From Actinomycetes bacterium (GTDB taxonomy: Bacteria > Actinomycetota > Actinomycetes > Mycobacteriales > Micromonosporaceae): a stretch of 21,836 nucleotides of DNA. Positions 1 to 7,360 of the stretch are shown piece by piece. Position 1 is the first letter of the stretch; every line of letters starts with the position of its first letter. Position numbers and translations under genes: made by a program. The notes beneath the pieces were generated by a model. That model was not told the origin of the DNA. It did not search any database and was given only the letters and a program-made list of their open reading frames with translations. Location: contig JAEYGD010000423.1 in NCBI GenBank assembly GCA_023402505.1, positions 1 to 21,836 of the forward strand, given 5' to 3'.

Positions 1-3000
1 GACCGGCTCCGGCTCCGGAGCCGGCTCCGTCGGTGCCGCCCCGGTGGCGGGGCCGGCCGGTGGCTCGCCGCGCCGGCGTGCGCGGCGGGCCCGCAGCGAC
101 TCCTTGGTGTGCTCGACCATGGCGTACAGGGTCGGCACCAGGACCAGGGTGAGCAGCGTCGAGCTGAGCAGGCCGCCGATCACCACGATCGCCAGCGGCT
201 TCGAGATGAAGCCCCCCTCGCCGGTGAGCCCGAGCGCCATCGGCAGCAGCGCGAAGATGGTCGCGACGGCCGTCATCAGGATCGGACGCAGCCGCCGGCG
301 GCCACCCTCGACGACCGCCTCCCGTACGCCCATGCCCTGTGCGCGGTACTGGTTGACCAGGTCCAGCAGGACGATCGCGTTGGTGACCACGATGCCGACC
401 AGCATGAGCACACCGATCAGCGCCGGGACGCCCAGCGGAGTGCCGGTCGCCAGCAGCAGCCCGATCGCACCGGTCGCCGCGAACGGGACGGACACCAGCA
501 GGATCAGGGCCTGGGTCAGGCTGCGGAACGTCGCCACCATGATCAGGAAGACGATCGCGATGGCGGCGAGCACCGCCAGCCCCAGGTCGGCGAAGGCCTC
601 CTCCTGGTCGGCGCTCACACCGCCGATGGCGAACGTGGCGCCGGGTACGTCGATCGCGTCCAGCTTCTTCTGCAGCTCCTGGCTGATGGCACCCAGGTTG
701 GAGCCGGTGGCCGTACCGGTGACGGAGACGCTGCGCTCGCCGTCGATCCGGCTGACCTGCTGCGGCCCGTCGGCCACGGTGACCTCGGCGACGGCGCCCA
801 GCGTGACCGCGCCGACCGGCAGGGCCCGCAGCTGCTCGATCGAGAGCGGCGGCTGCGCCGCCGACCGCAGCACCACGTCCCGCTGCCCGCCCTCGAGCGT
901 CACCTGCCCCAGCGGCGCCCCCCGGTACGCCTGCGCGACGATCTGCCCCACGGCCGCCTCGGTGAGCCCGGCCGCGGCGGCCTTCGGCCGGTCGACCGTG
1001 ACCTCGACCCGCTGCACCTCGGCGGCGAGGCTGGTGGTCACGTCCTCGACACCGCCGAGGTCGCGCATCGCGGAAGCAACCTCGTCCGCGGCCCGGCTCA
1101 GCGTCGCCGGGTCGGCGGCCTGGACGACCACCTCGAGCTGGTTGGCGGACGCGCCGCCCTGCCCGGCGCCGAACCGGAACTCGCCGACGCCCTCGCCCAG
1201 CGCGTCGAACTTCTCGCGCAGGACGCCGCGCATCTCCTTGGCGTCGGTGTCGCCACCGAGCGCCAGCGACCAGGTCGCGACGTTGCTCCCGCCCGAGCCG
1301 GCCCACGGCATGTCGCCGGCACCGGCGGTGACCTGGTACGTCTCGATGCCCTCCGTGTCGGCCAGCACCGCCTCGACCCGCCGGGCCGCCTCGTCGGTGC
1401 CGGCCAGGCCGGTGCCCGCCGGCAGCTCCTGCGTGATGCTCAGCGTGTCCTGGCCGGAGTCGTCGAGGAAGTTGGTCTCCAGTTGGCGGGACAGCCCGAA
1501 CGTGCCGAACAGCACCAGGACGCCGAGCCCGAGGGTGATCCAGCGGGTCGCCCGCTTGCCGGTGGCGAACCCGATGACCGGCAGGTACGCGCGCTGCAGC
1601 GGGTTGCGCAGCTCCTTCTCCTCCGCGGCCCGGCGTACGGCGGCCTCGTCGACCTTCCCGCCGGCCGGCTTGAGGAACCAGTACGCGAGCACCGGGATGA
1701 CGGTCAGCGACACCAGCAGCGACGCGAGCAGCGCCACCGTGACGGTGATCGCGAACGGCGCGAAGAGCTGGCCGATGAACCCGCCGACCAGGGCGATCGG
1801 CGCGAACACGGCGACCGTGGTGAGGGTGGAGGCGGTCACCGCGCCGGCCACCTCACGGACCGCGGTGATGATCGCCCTGCGCTTCTCCTCGCCGTACTCG
1901 AGATGGCGTTTGATGTTCTCCAGGACGACGATCGAGTCGTCCACCACCCGCCCGACGGCGATCGTCAGCGCGCCGAGGGTGAGCAGGTTGAGCGAGTAGT
2001 CGCCGATCCAGAGGGCGATCAACGCGACCACCACCGACAGCGGGATGGAGACCGCGGTGACGACGGTGGAGCGTACGGACAGCAGGAAGACCAGGATCAC
2101 GACGACCGCCATCACGAGGCCGAGCAGGCCCTCGGTGGTGAGGCTCTCGATCGACTTCTCGACGAACGGCGCTTGGTCGAAGACGATGGTCAGCTCGGTG
2201 CCGGAGGCGGTCCGCAGGTCCGCGAGCCGGTCCCGGATCTCGTGGGAGATCTCCACCGCGTTGCCGTCCGGGGCGGCGGTCACGGCGATGCCGAGGCTGT
2301 CCTTCCCGTTGGTCCGCGTGATCGCGGTGGCCGGGGCCGCCCGCTCCTCGACCGTCGCCACGTCGCCCAGGCGCACCGGGGCGGCCGGGGCCACCGTGAG
2401 GACGATGCCGCGCAGGTCGTCGAGGGTGGCCAGCGGCGTACCGACCTGCACCGGCAGGGTCTCCTCGCCGTCGACCACGGCGCCGGCCGGGACGGTGACG
2501 CCGTTGGTCCGCAGCGCCTCGCCGAACGCGGTCGGCCGGATCGCGGCGGCCGCGAGCTTCGCCGGGTCCGGAGTGACGACGACGACGGTGTCCTGGACGC
2601 CGGTCAGGTCGACCGTGCGGACCCCGTCGATCGCCTCCAGTTCGGGTACGACCGTGTCACGGAGCTTCTCCCCGAGCGCCTGCTGGTCGTCGCCGCCGGA
2701 CGCGGCCAGCACCACCGCCGGCAGGTCGTCCGTGCTGCCGGCGATGACCTGGGGTTCGACCCCCTCGGGGAGCCGGGCCCGGTTGATCGCGGTCTGCATC
2801 TTGTTGACCACGTCGTCCACGTCGGTGCCGAACGCGTACTGCACCTGGACGGTCGTCGAGCCCTCACGCGAGGTCGACGTGACCTTCTCCAGCCCGGCGA
2901 TGCCCTGGAGGCTGTTCTCGATCGGCTCGGTGACCTGCGACTCGACGACCTCGGGGCCGGCGCCGGGGTACGCGGCCACGATGAACGCGGCCGGGAACTC

Positions 3001-3123
3001 CAGCGACGGGAGGAGTTGCTGCTTCAGCGACGGTACGGCGAACGCTCCGAACGCCGTGGCGACCACCGCGATGAGGGCGACGAGCCCCCGGTTGGCGAGA
3101 CTGAATCTGGCGAGCAGCGACAT
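1..3123 (-). CDS. RND-family (AcrB/HAE1-like) efflux permease, 3' end cut off by window edge
   Basis: An inner-membrane proton-driven efflux permease of the RND superfamily. The visible 1041 residues begin MSLLARFSLANRG, followed by a first membrane helix (about residues 13-33) and a porter-type domain with the typical YPGAGPEVVE and EPIEN segments. A block of helices follows, containing VGRVVDDSIVVLENI (near residue 395), which carries the paired Asp of transmembrane helix 4 used for proton relay in this family. A second porter half and a second helix block follow, ending in a charged tail and a Pro/Glu run (EPAPEPEPV) that is still open at base 1. The start is the ATG at 3123, with AGGAG about 12 bases upstream. 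The next gene upstream on this strand, thrC, is separated by a palindromic terminator, so this gene probably has its own promoter. No membrane-fusion partner is visible. The substrate cannot be read from sequence. Confidence 0.93.
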   Translation of the reverse strand, partial: MSLLARFSLANRGLVALIAVVATAFGAFAVPSLKQQLLPSLEFPAAFIVAAYPGAGPEVVESQVTEPIENSLQGIAGLEKVTSTSREGSTTVQVQYAFGTDVDDVVNKMQTAINRARLPEGVEPQVIAGSTDDLPAVVLAASGGDDQQALGEKLRDTVVPELEAIDGVRTVDLTGVQDTVVVVTPDPAKLAAAAIRPTAFGEALRTNGVTVPAGAVVDGEETLPVQVGTPLATLDDLRGIVLTVAPAAPVRLGDVATVEERAAPATAITRTNGKDSLGIAVTAAPDGNAVEISHEIRDRLADLRTASGTELTIVFDQAPFVEKSIESLTTEGLLGLVMAVVVILVFLLSVRSTVVTAVSIPLSVVVALIALWIGDYSLNLLTLGALTIAVGRVVDDSIVVLENIKRHLEYGEEKRRAIITAVREVAGAVTASTLTTVAVFAPIALVGGFIGQLFAPFAITVTVALLASLLVSLTVIPVLAYWFLKPAGGKVDEAAVRRAAEEKELRNPLQRAYLPVIGFATGKRATRWITLGLGVLVLFGTFGLSRQLETNFLDDSGQDTLSITQELPAGTGLAGTDEAARRVEAVLADTEGIETYQVTAGAGDMPWAGSGGSNVATWSLALGGDTDAKEMRGVLREKFDALGEGVGEFRFGAGQGGASANQLEVVVQAADPATLSRAADEVASAMRDLGGVEDVTTSLAAEVQRVEVTVDRPKAAAAGLTEAAVGQIVAQAYRGAPLGQVTLEGGQRDVVLRSAAQPPLSIEQLRALPVGAVTLGAVAEVTVADGPQQVSRIDGERSVSVTGTATGSNLGAISQELQKKLDAIDVPGATFAIGGVSADQEEAFADLGLAVLAAIAIVFLIMVATFRSLTQALILLVSVPFAATGAIGLLLATGTPLGVPALIGVLMLVGIVVTNAIVLLDLVNQYRAQGMGVREAVVEGGRRRLRPILMTAVATIFALLPMALGLTGEGGFISKPLAIVVIGGLLSSTLLTLVLVPTLYAMVEHTKESLRARRARRRGEPPAGPATGAAPTEPAPEPEPV

Positions 3124-3217
3124 CGGCTGGACTCACTCCTGGAGTGGGACTGCGGTGCGGGGAGAGGAAAAGTGTCCCGCACCCGGTTTCCACGGTTACC
3201 GGGGGGTTCGCCCGGCC

Positions 3218-3235
3218 GGTCCCGTCGACGGGACC
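3218..3235 (-). terminator. Perfect 18-bp palindrome downstream of thrC, likely terminator
   Basis: GGTCCCGTCGACGGGACC is a perfect palindrome. As RNA it folds into a 7-bp stem with a TCGA loop, 13 bases after the thrC stop and before the RND gene. There is no T-tract, which is usual for GC-rich actinobacteria. It probably ends the argS–lysA–hom–thrC transcription unit. Confidence 0.6.
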
Positions 3236-3248
3236 CGCGCCCGCCCGG

Positions 3249-4298
3249 TCAGACCAGGTCCAGCGAGCGGGCGGCCGCCAGCGGGTCGTTGGCGATCGTG
3301 ACCGGGGCCGGGGCCGTTGAGATCGCCCACTCCGGGTCCTTCAGCCCGTGGCCGGTGACCGTGCAGACGACCGTCGAACCCGCCGGCACGGTGCCGGCGG
3401 CGGCCTGCTGGAGCAGACCGGCGACGCTGGCCGCGCTGCCCAGCTCGACGAAGACACCGACCTCCCGGGCGAGCAGCCGGTACGCGGACAGGATCTCCCG
3501 GTCGGTGACCGCGGCGATCAACCCACCCGAGGCGTCCCGGGCGTCCAGCGCCTTCGTCCAGCTCGCCGGGTTGCCGATCCGGATGGCGGTGGCGATGGTG
3601 GACGGCTCGCGGACCACCTCGCCGGTGACGATCGGCGCCGCCCCGGAGGCCTGGAAGCCGTACAGCTTCGGGGTGCGGGTGACGTTGCCGGCCGCCTGCT
3701 CCTCCGAGTAGCCCAGCCAGTAGGCGGAGATGTTGCCGGCGTTGCCGACCGGCATGCAGTGGATGTCGGGCGCGTCGCCCAGCGCCTCGACGATCTCGAA
3801 CGCGGCGGTCTTCTGGCCGTGCAGGCGGTCGACGTTCACCGAGTTGACCAGGGCCACCGGGTAGTCCTGGGCGAGCTTCGCGGCCAGCGACAGGCAGTCG
3901 TCGAAGTTGCCGCTGACCTGCAGCAACTTCGCCCCGTGCACCAGCGCCTGGGCCAGCTTGCCCAACGCGATCTTGCCCTGCGGCACCAGCACCGCGCAGG
4001 TCAGGCCGGCGCGGGCCGCGTACGCGGCGGCGGAGGCGCTGGTGTTGCCGGTAGACGCGCAGATGATCGCCTTGTTGCCGGCCTCGACCGCCTTGGAGAC
4101 CGCGACCGTCATCCCCCGGTCCTTGAACGACCCGGTCGGGTTGGCGCCCTCGACCTTGAGGTGGACGTCGCAGCCGATCCGGGCCGACAGCACCGGCGCG
4201 GGCAGCAGTGGCGTGTTCCCCTCGTGCAGGGTGACGACGGGAGTGGCCTCGGTGACCGGCAGCCGATCCCGGTACGCGTCGATGAGACCCCGCCACAT
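3249..4298 (-). CDS. thrC: Threonine synthase (EC 4.2.3.1)
   Basis: Converts O-phosphohomoserine to threonine with pyridoxal phosphate; cytoplasmic last step of threonine synthesis. The 349-residue protein is the short type usual in actinobacteria. It has the substrate-contact segment EGNTPLL (about 26-32), the PLP-lysine motif NPTGSFKDRG with Lys59, the cofactor-phosphate segment CASTGNTSASAAAYAARAG, and the late GSAASVAGL segment. The start is the ATG of MWRGLIDAYRDR at 4298, preceded by GAGGAG with 6-base spacing. A longer in-frame reading upstream overlaps hom and has no family-like sequence, so I rejected it. It lies 112 bases after hom on the same strand, with a hairpin in the gap. Confidence 0.96.
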   Translation of the reverse strand: MWRGLIDAYRDRLPVTEATPVVTLHEGNTPLLPAPVLSARIGCDVHLKVEGANPTGSFKDRGMTVAVSKAVEAGNKAIICASTGNTSASAAAYAARAGLTCAVLVPQGKIALGKLAQALVHGAKLLQVSGNFDDCLSLAAKLAQDYPVALVNSVNVDRLHGQKTAAFEIVEALGDAPDIHCMPVGNAGNISAYWLGYSEEQAAGNVTRTPKLYGFQASGAAPIVTGEVVREPSTIATAIRIGNPASWTKALDARDASGGLIAAVTDREILSAYRLLAREVGVFVELGSAASVAGLLQQAAAGTVPAGSTVVCTVTGHGLKDPEWAISTAPAPVTIANDPLAAARSLDLV

Positions 4299-4319
4299 GT
4301 CGTACTCCTCGCCTCGGAC

Positions 4320-4338
4320 GCCCCGGCCGTGCCGGGGC
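4320..4338 (-). promoter_or_regulatory. Hairpin in the hom–thrC gap
   Basis: GCCCCGGC-CGT-GCCGGGGC forms an 8-bp stem with a 3-base loop, about 20 bases upstream of the thrC start and just before its GAGGAG ribosome site. It could be a partial terminator after hom, an mRNA-processing or stability element, or a device that tunes thrC expression. The sequence alone does not decide. I saw no threonine-rich leader peptide, so classical thr attenuation is not supported. Confidence 0.4.
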
Positions 4339-4410
4339 CACGTCAAGCCTGCACCAGCCGGACCGGATCGCCCCCGCCGGACTCGCCGGCACCCATCAGG
4401 CGGGACAGGG

Positions 4411-5781
4411 TCAGGCGTCGCCCTCCACCCGCAGCACGCTGGCCACCGAGCGGACGATGTCCAGCCCGCGCAGCTCGTCGACCGTCGCGGCGAGCGCGGC
4501 GTCCGGCGCGACGTGCGTGACGATGACCAGGTCGGCGTCCTCGCCCCGCCCGGCCGCCCCGCCACCAGCGGAGCCACCCGCGGCCGACGCGCCGCCGGCC
4601 GGCCCACCGCCGGCCGGCCCCTGCCGGACGGTGGCGATCGAGACGTCGTGCCGGGCGAACACCCCGGCCACCGCCGCCAGCACACCGGGACGGTCGGCCA
4701 CGTCGAGACTGATGTGGTAGCGGGTCAGCGCCTCCCCCATCGGCCGCACCGGCAGGTCGGCGTACGCGGACTCGCTGGCCGCGCGGACCCCGGCGAGCCG
4801 GTTGCGGGCGACCGCCACCACGTCGCCGAGCACCGCGCTGGCGGTCGGCGCGCCGCCCGCGCCCCGGCCGTAGAACATGAGCTGCCCGGCCGCCTCGGCC
4901 TCGACGAAGACCGCGTTGAACGCGTCACCGACGCCCGCCAGGGGGTGACTCCGCGGGATCATCGCCGGGTGCACCCGCACGCTGACCGTCTCGCGGCCGT
5001 CCGTGCCCGTGCCCCGCGCGGCGATGCAGAGCAGCTTGATCGTGCAGCCCATCGCCTTGGCACTGGCCACGTCGGCGGCGGTGACCTCGGTGATGCCCTC
5101 CCGGTGGACGTCGGCAGCGCCGACCCGGGTGTGGAACGCCAGCGAGGCGAGGATCGCCGCCTTCGCCGCGGCGTCGAAGCCCTCCACGTCGGCGGTCGGG
5201 TCCGCTTCCGCGTACCCCAGCTCGGTCGCCTCCTCCAGCGCCTCGGCGAAGCCGGCGCCGGTGGCGTCCATCGCGGAGAGGATGAAGTTGGTGGTGCCGT
5301 TGACGATGCCGGTGACCCGGTTGATCCGGTCCCCGTGCAACGACTCGCGCAGCGGCCGCAGCAGCGGGATCGCGCCGGCCACGGCCGCCTCGTAGTAGAG
5401 GTCACCGCCGCCCTCGGCCGCCGCGTCGTGCAGGGCGCCGCCGTCCTCGGCGAGGAGCGCCTTGTTGGCGGTGACCACGCTCTTGCCGGCCCGCAGGGCC
5501 TCCACCAACCAGCTCCGGGCCGGCTCGATGCCGCCGACCACCTCGACCACCACGTCGACGTCGTCGCGTTTGATCAGGCCGAGCGGGTCGGTGGTGAACA
5601 GCGCCGGGTCGACCGGCAGGTCACCCCGGTCCCGGCCGATCCGGCGGACCGCGATGCCCGCGATCTCCAGCGGAGCGCCGATCCGGGCGGCGAGGTCGGC
5701 GGACTGCTCGTGCAGCAGCCGGACCACCTCGCTGCCGACCGTGCCGCAGCCGAGCAGCGCCAAGCGCACAGGTGACGTCAT
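4411..5781 (-). CDS. hom: Homoserine dehydrogenase (EC 1.1.1.3) with C-terminal ACT domain
   Basis: Reduces aspartate semialdehyde to homoserine, the branch point towards threonine and methionine; cytoplasmic. The 456 residues show an N-terminal Rossmann motif GCGTVG (11-16), the TANKALLA segment with Lys107, the core NGTTNFIL (161-168), and the catalytic pair Asp203/Lys207 in GFDAAAKAAILA. From about residue 352 an ACT domain begins (YHISLDVADRPGVLAAVAGVF), the usual site for threonine feedback control. The ACT domain is interrupted at about 389-413 by a low-complexity Gly/Ala/Pro stretch. The ATG overlaps the lysA stop as ATGA, so translation is probably coupled to lysA. Confidence 0.97.
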   Translation of the reverse strand: MTSPVRLALLGCGTVGSEVVRLLHEQSADLAARIGAPLEIAGIAVRRIGRDRGDLPVDPALFTTDPLGLIKRDDVDVVVEVVGGIEPARSWLVEALRAGKSVVTANKALLAEDGGALHDAAAEGGGDLYYEAAVAGAIPLLRPLRESLHGDRINRVTGIVNGTTNFILSAMDATGAGFAEALEEATELGYAEADPTADVEGFDAAAKAAILASLAFHTRVGAADVHREGITEVTAADVASAKAMGCTIKLLCIAARGTGTDGRETVSVRVHPAMIPRSHPLAGVGDAFNAVFVEAEAAGQLMFYGRGAGGAPTASAVLGDVVAVARNRLAGVRAASESAYADLPVRPMGEALTRYHISLDVADRPGVLAAVAGVFARHDVSIATVRQGPAGGGPAGGASAAGGSAGGGAAGRGEDADLVIVTHVAPDAALAATVDELRGLDIVRSVASVLRVEGDA

Positions 5782-7190
5782 CCCACATCCAAAGCGAGCA
5801 GGTCCTCTTCGGTCTCCCGCCGGACGATCAGGCGTGCCCGGCCGTCGCGCACCGCGACCACCGGGGGGCGCGGCACGTGGTTGTAGTTGCTGGCCATGCT
5901 CCGGCAGTACGCACCCGTGCCGGGCACCGCGACAAGATCTCCGGGCTGCACGTCGGCGGGCAGGAATTCATCCTTCACCACGATGTCCCCGGACTCACAA
6001 TGCTTTCCCACCACGCGGGCGAGCATCGGCTCGGCCGCGCTCGCCCGGGAGGCCAGCGTCGCCGAGTACGACGCGTCGTACAGCGCCGTCCGGATGTTGT
6101 CGCTCATCCCGCCGTCGACGCTCACGTAACAACGACGCCCACCGGCTGCGTCGCCGCCGGCGCCTACCGGCACGGACTTGACCGTGCCCACCTCGTACAG
6201 GGTGAACACGGCCGGTCCGACGATCGCCCGGCCCGGCTCGATGGACAGGTGCGGCACGGCCAGCCGCTCGGCGGCGCACTCCCCGTCGACGATCTTCCGC
6301 AGCCGCTTCGCCAGGTCGGCCGGCGCGGCGGGGTCGTCCTGCGTCGTGTACGCGATGCCGAAGCCGCCGCCCAGATCCAGCTCGGGCAGCTCGACGCCGC
6401 GCGCGTCGCGGATCTGGGCCTGCAGGGCGAGCACCCGGCGGGCCGACACCTCGAAGCCGCTGGCGTCGAAGATCTGCGACCCGATGTGCGAGTGCAGGCC
6501 GCGCAGCTCCAGCACGTCGTCGTCGAGGATGCGCAGCGCGGCGGCGATGGCCGCGCCGCCGGCGAGCGAGAACCCGAACTTCTGGTCCTCGTGGGCGGTG
6601 GCGATGAACTCGTGCGTGTGCGCCTCGACGCCGACGGTGACCCGGACCAGCACCCGTGGGCGGACGCCCCGCTCGCGGGCCAGCGCGGTGAGCCGGTCGA
6701 TCTCGTGGAACGAGTCGACGATGATCCGGCCCACCCCGGCGTCCAGCGCGCGGCTCAGCTCGGCGACCGACTTGTTGTTGCCGTGGAACCCGATCCGCTC
6801 CGCCGGCATCCCGGCGGACAGCGCGGTGGCCAGCTCGCCGCCGCTGCACACGTCCAGGTGCAGGCCCTCCTCGGCGATCATGCGGACGACCGCGCGGCAG
6901 AGGAACGCCTTACCGGCGTAGTAGACGTCCTCGGTGGGGAACGCGGCACGGAAGTCGCGGCAGCGCGACCGCAGGTCGTCCTCGTCGAGCACGTACACCG
7001 GGGTGCCGAACTCGGCCGCGAGGTCGCGGACCGGCAGGCCCGCGACGGTGAGCCCGCCGTCGGCCCCGCGGGCGACGTTGCGGGGCCACAGCTCCGGCAC
7101 CAGGGCGTTGACGTCGACCGGGGTACGCAGCCACGCCGGCCCCCGGCTGCCGATGTCCCCGTGCAGGGCACCGGCCTCGTGCGCCCGCAT
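5778..7190 (-). CDS. lysA: Diaminopimelate decarboxylase (EC 4.1.1.20)
   Basis: Decarboxylates meso-diaminopimelate to lysine with PLP; cytoplasmic last step of lysine synthesis. The 470 residues carry the PLP lysine in YYAGKAF (Lys94), HSHIGSQ (233-239), the phosphate-binding GGGFG (274-278), EPGR (318-321), the dimer-contributed catalytic Cys398 in GKHCESGD, and GTGAY (424-428). This is a fold-III decarboxylase of normal length. The ATG at 7190 overlaps the stop of the upstream repeat ORF as TGATG, and the 4-base ATGA overlap with hom lies downstream. The ribosome site directly before the ATG is weak (GGTGG), which fits dependence on coupling to upstream translation. The start MRAHEAGALHGD agrees with my memory of related actinobacterial LysA proteins. 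Confidence 0.97.
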   Translation of the reverse strand: MRAHEAGALHGDIGSRGPAWLRTPVDVNALVPELWPRNVARGADGGLTVAGLPVRDLAAEFGTPVYVLDEDDLRSRCRDFRAAFPTEDVYYAGKAFLCRAVVRMIAEEGLHLDVCSGGELATALSAGMPAERIGFHGNNKSVAELSRALDAGVGRIIVDSFHEIDRLTALARERGVRPRVLVRVTVGVEAHTHEFIATAHEDQKFGFSLAGGAAIAAALRILDDDVLELRGLHSHIGSQIFDASGFEVSARRVLALQAQIRDARGVELPELDLGGGFGIAYTTQDDPAAPADLAKRLRKIVDGECAAERLAVPHLSIEPGRAIVGPAVFTLYEVGTVKSVPVGAGGDAAGGRRCYVSVDGGMSDNIRTALYDASYSATLASRASAAEPMLARVVGKHCESGDIVVKDEFLPADVQPGDLVAVPGTGAYCRSMASNYNHVPRPPVVAVRDGRARLIVRRETEEDLLALDVG

Positions 7191-7360
7191 CAGTTACCAC
7201 CGCTTCGCGACTGCGGGGCTCGCAAGCTCACTCCTCGCGCTCGCACCAGTTCCCCTCCGCTTCGCGACTGCGGGGCTCGCAAGCTCACTCCTCGCGCTCG
7301 CACCAGTTCCCCTCCGCTTCGCGACTGCGGGGCTCGCAAGCTCACTCCTCGCGCTCGCAT
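7190..7360 (-). CDS. Small 56-aa ORF made of three 19-residue repeats, coupled to argS and lysA
   Basis: This frame starts at an ATG overlapping the argS stop (TAATG). It runs through three copies of a 57-bp repeat (exactly 19 codons) and stops at a TGA overlapping the lysA ATG (TGATG). The peptide is M/V-RARGVSLRAPQSRSGG repeated three times, joined by EL and ending in N; it is basic and has no recognised domain. Each internal unit also carries a ribosome-site-like GGAGGGG before a GTG in the same frame. I cannot say that the peptide has a function. The frame may be kept open because ribosomes pass through it to reach lysA, or it may be a chance reading of a dispersed element. The overlaps at both ends argue that translation through it does occur. 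Confidence 0.45.
   Translation of the reverse strand: MRARGVSLRAPQSRSGGELVRARGVSLRAPQSRSGGELVRARGVSLRAPQSRSGGN
7200..7359. repeat. Three tandem copies of a 57-bp REP-like unit
   Basis: Units lie at 7200-7256, 7257-7313 and 7314-7359 (the last has 46 bases). The shared parts appear identical apart from the lysA-proximal edge. Read on the minus strand each unit contains GCTTGCGA, nine bases, then TCGCGAAGC, which pair as an 8-bp stem with one bulged base, so each unit can form a hairpin. The array fills exactly the space between the argS stop and the lysA start. From memory, similar GCGAGGAGTGAGCTTGCGAG-type sequences recur between genes in Micromonosporaceae genomes; this needs a genome search. 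Confidence 0.92.

Noticed and set aside
44..3711. Very long plus-strand open frames (651 and 1200 codons) opposite the RND gene
   Set aside because: They are antisense to an unmistakable RND permease and run into thrC. The products are Arg/Asp/Gly-rich with no domain, as expected from opposite frames in GC-rich DNA.
4299..4410. Threonine attenuator leader peptide before thrC
   Set aside because: There is a hairpin but no short ORF rich in Thr or Ile codons.
7200..7359. CRISPR array
   Set aside because: The three units are directly adjacent with no unique spacers between them.
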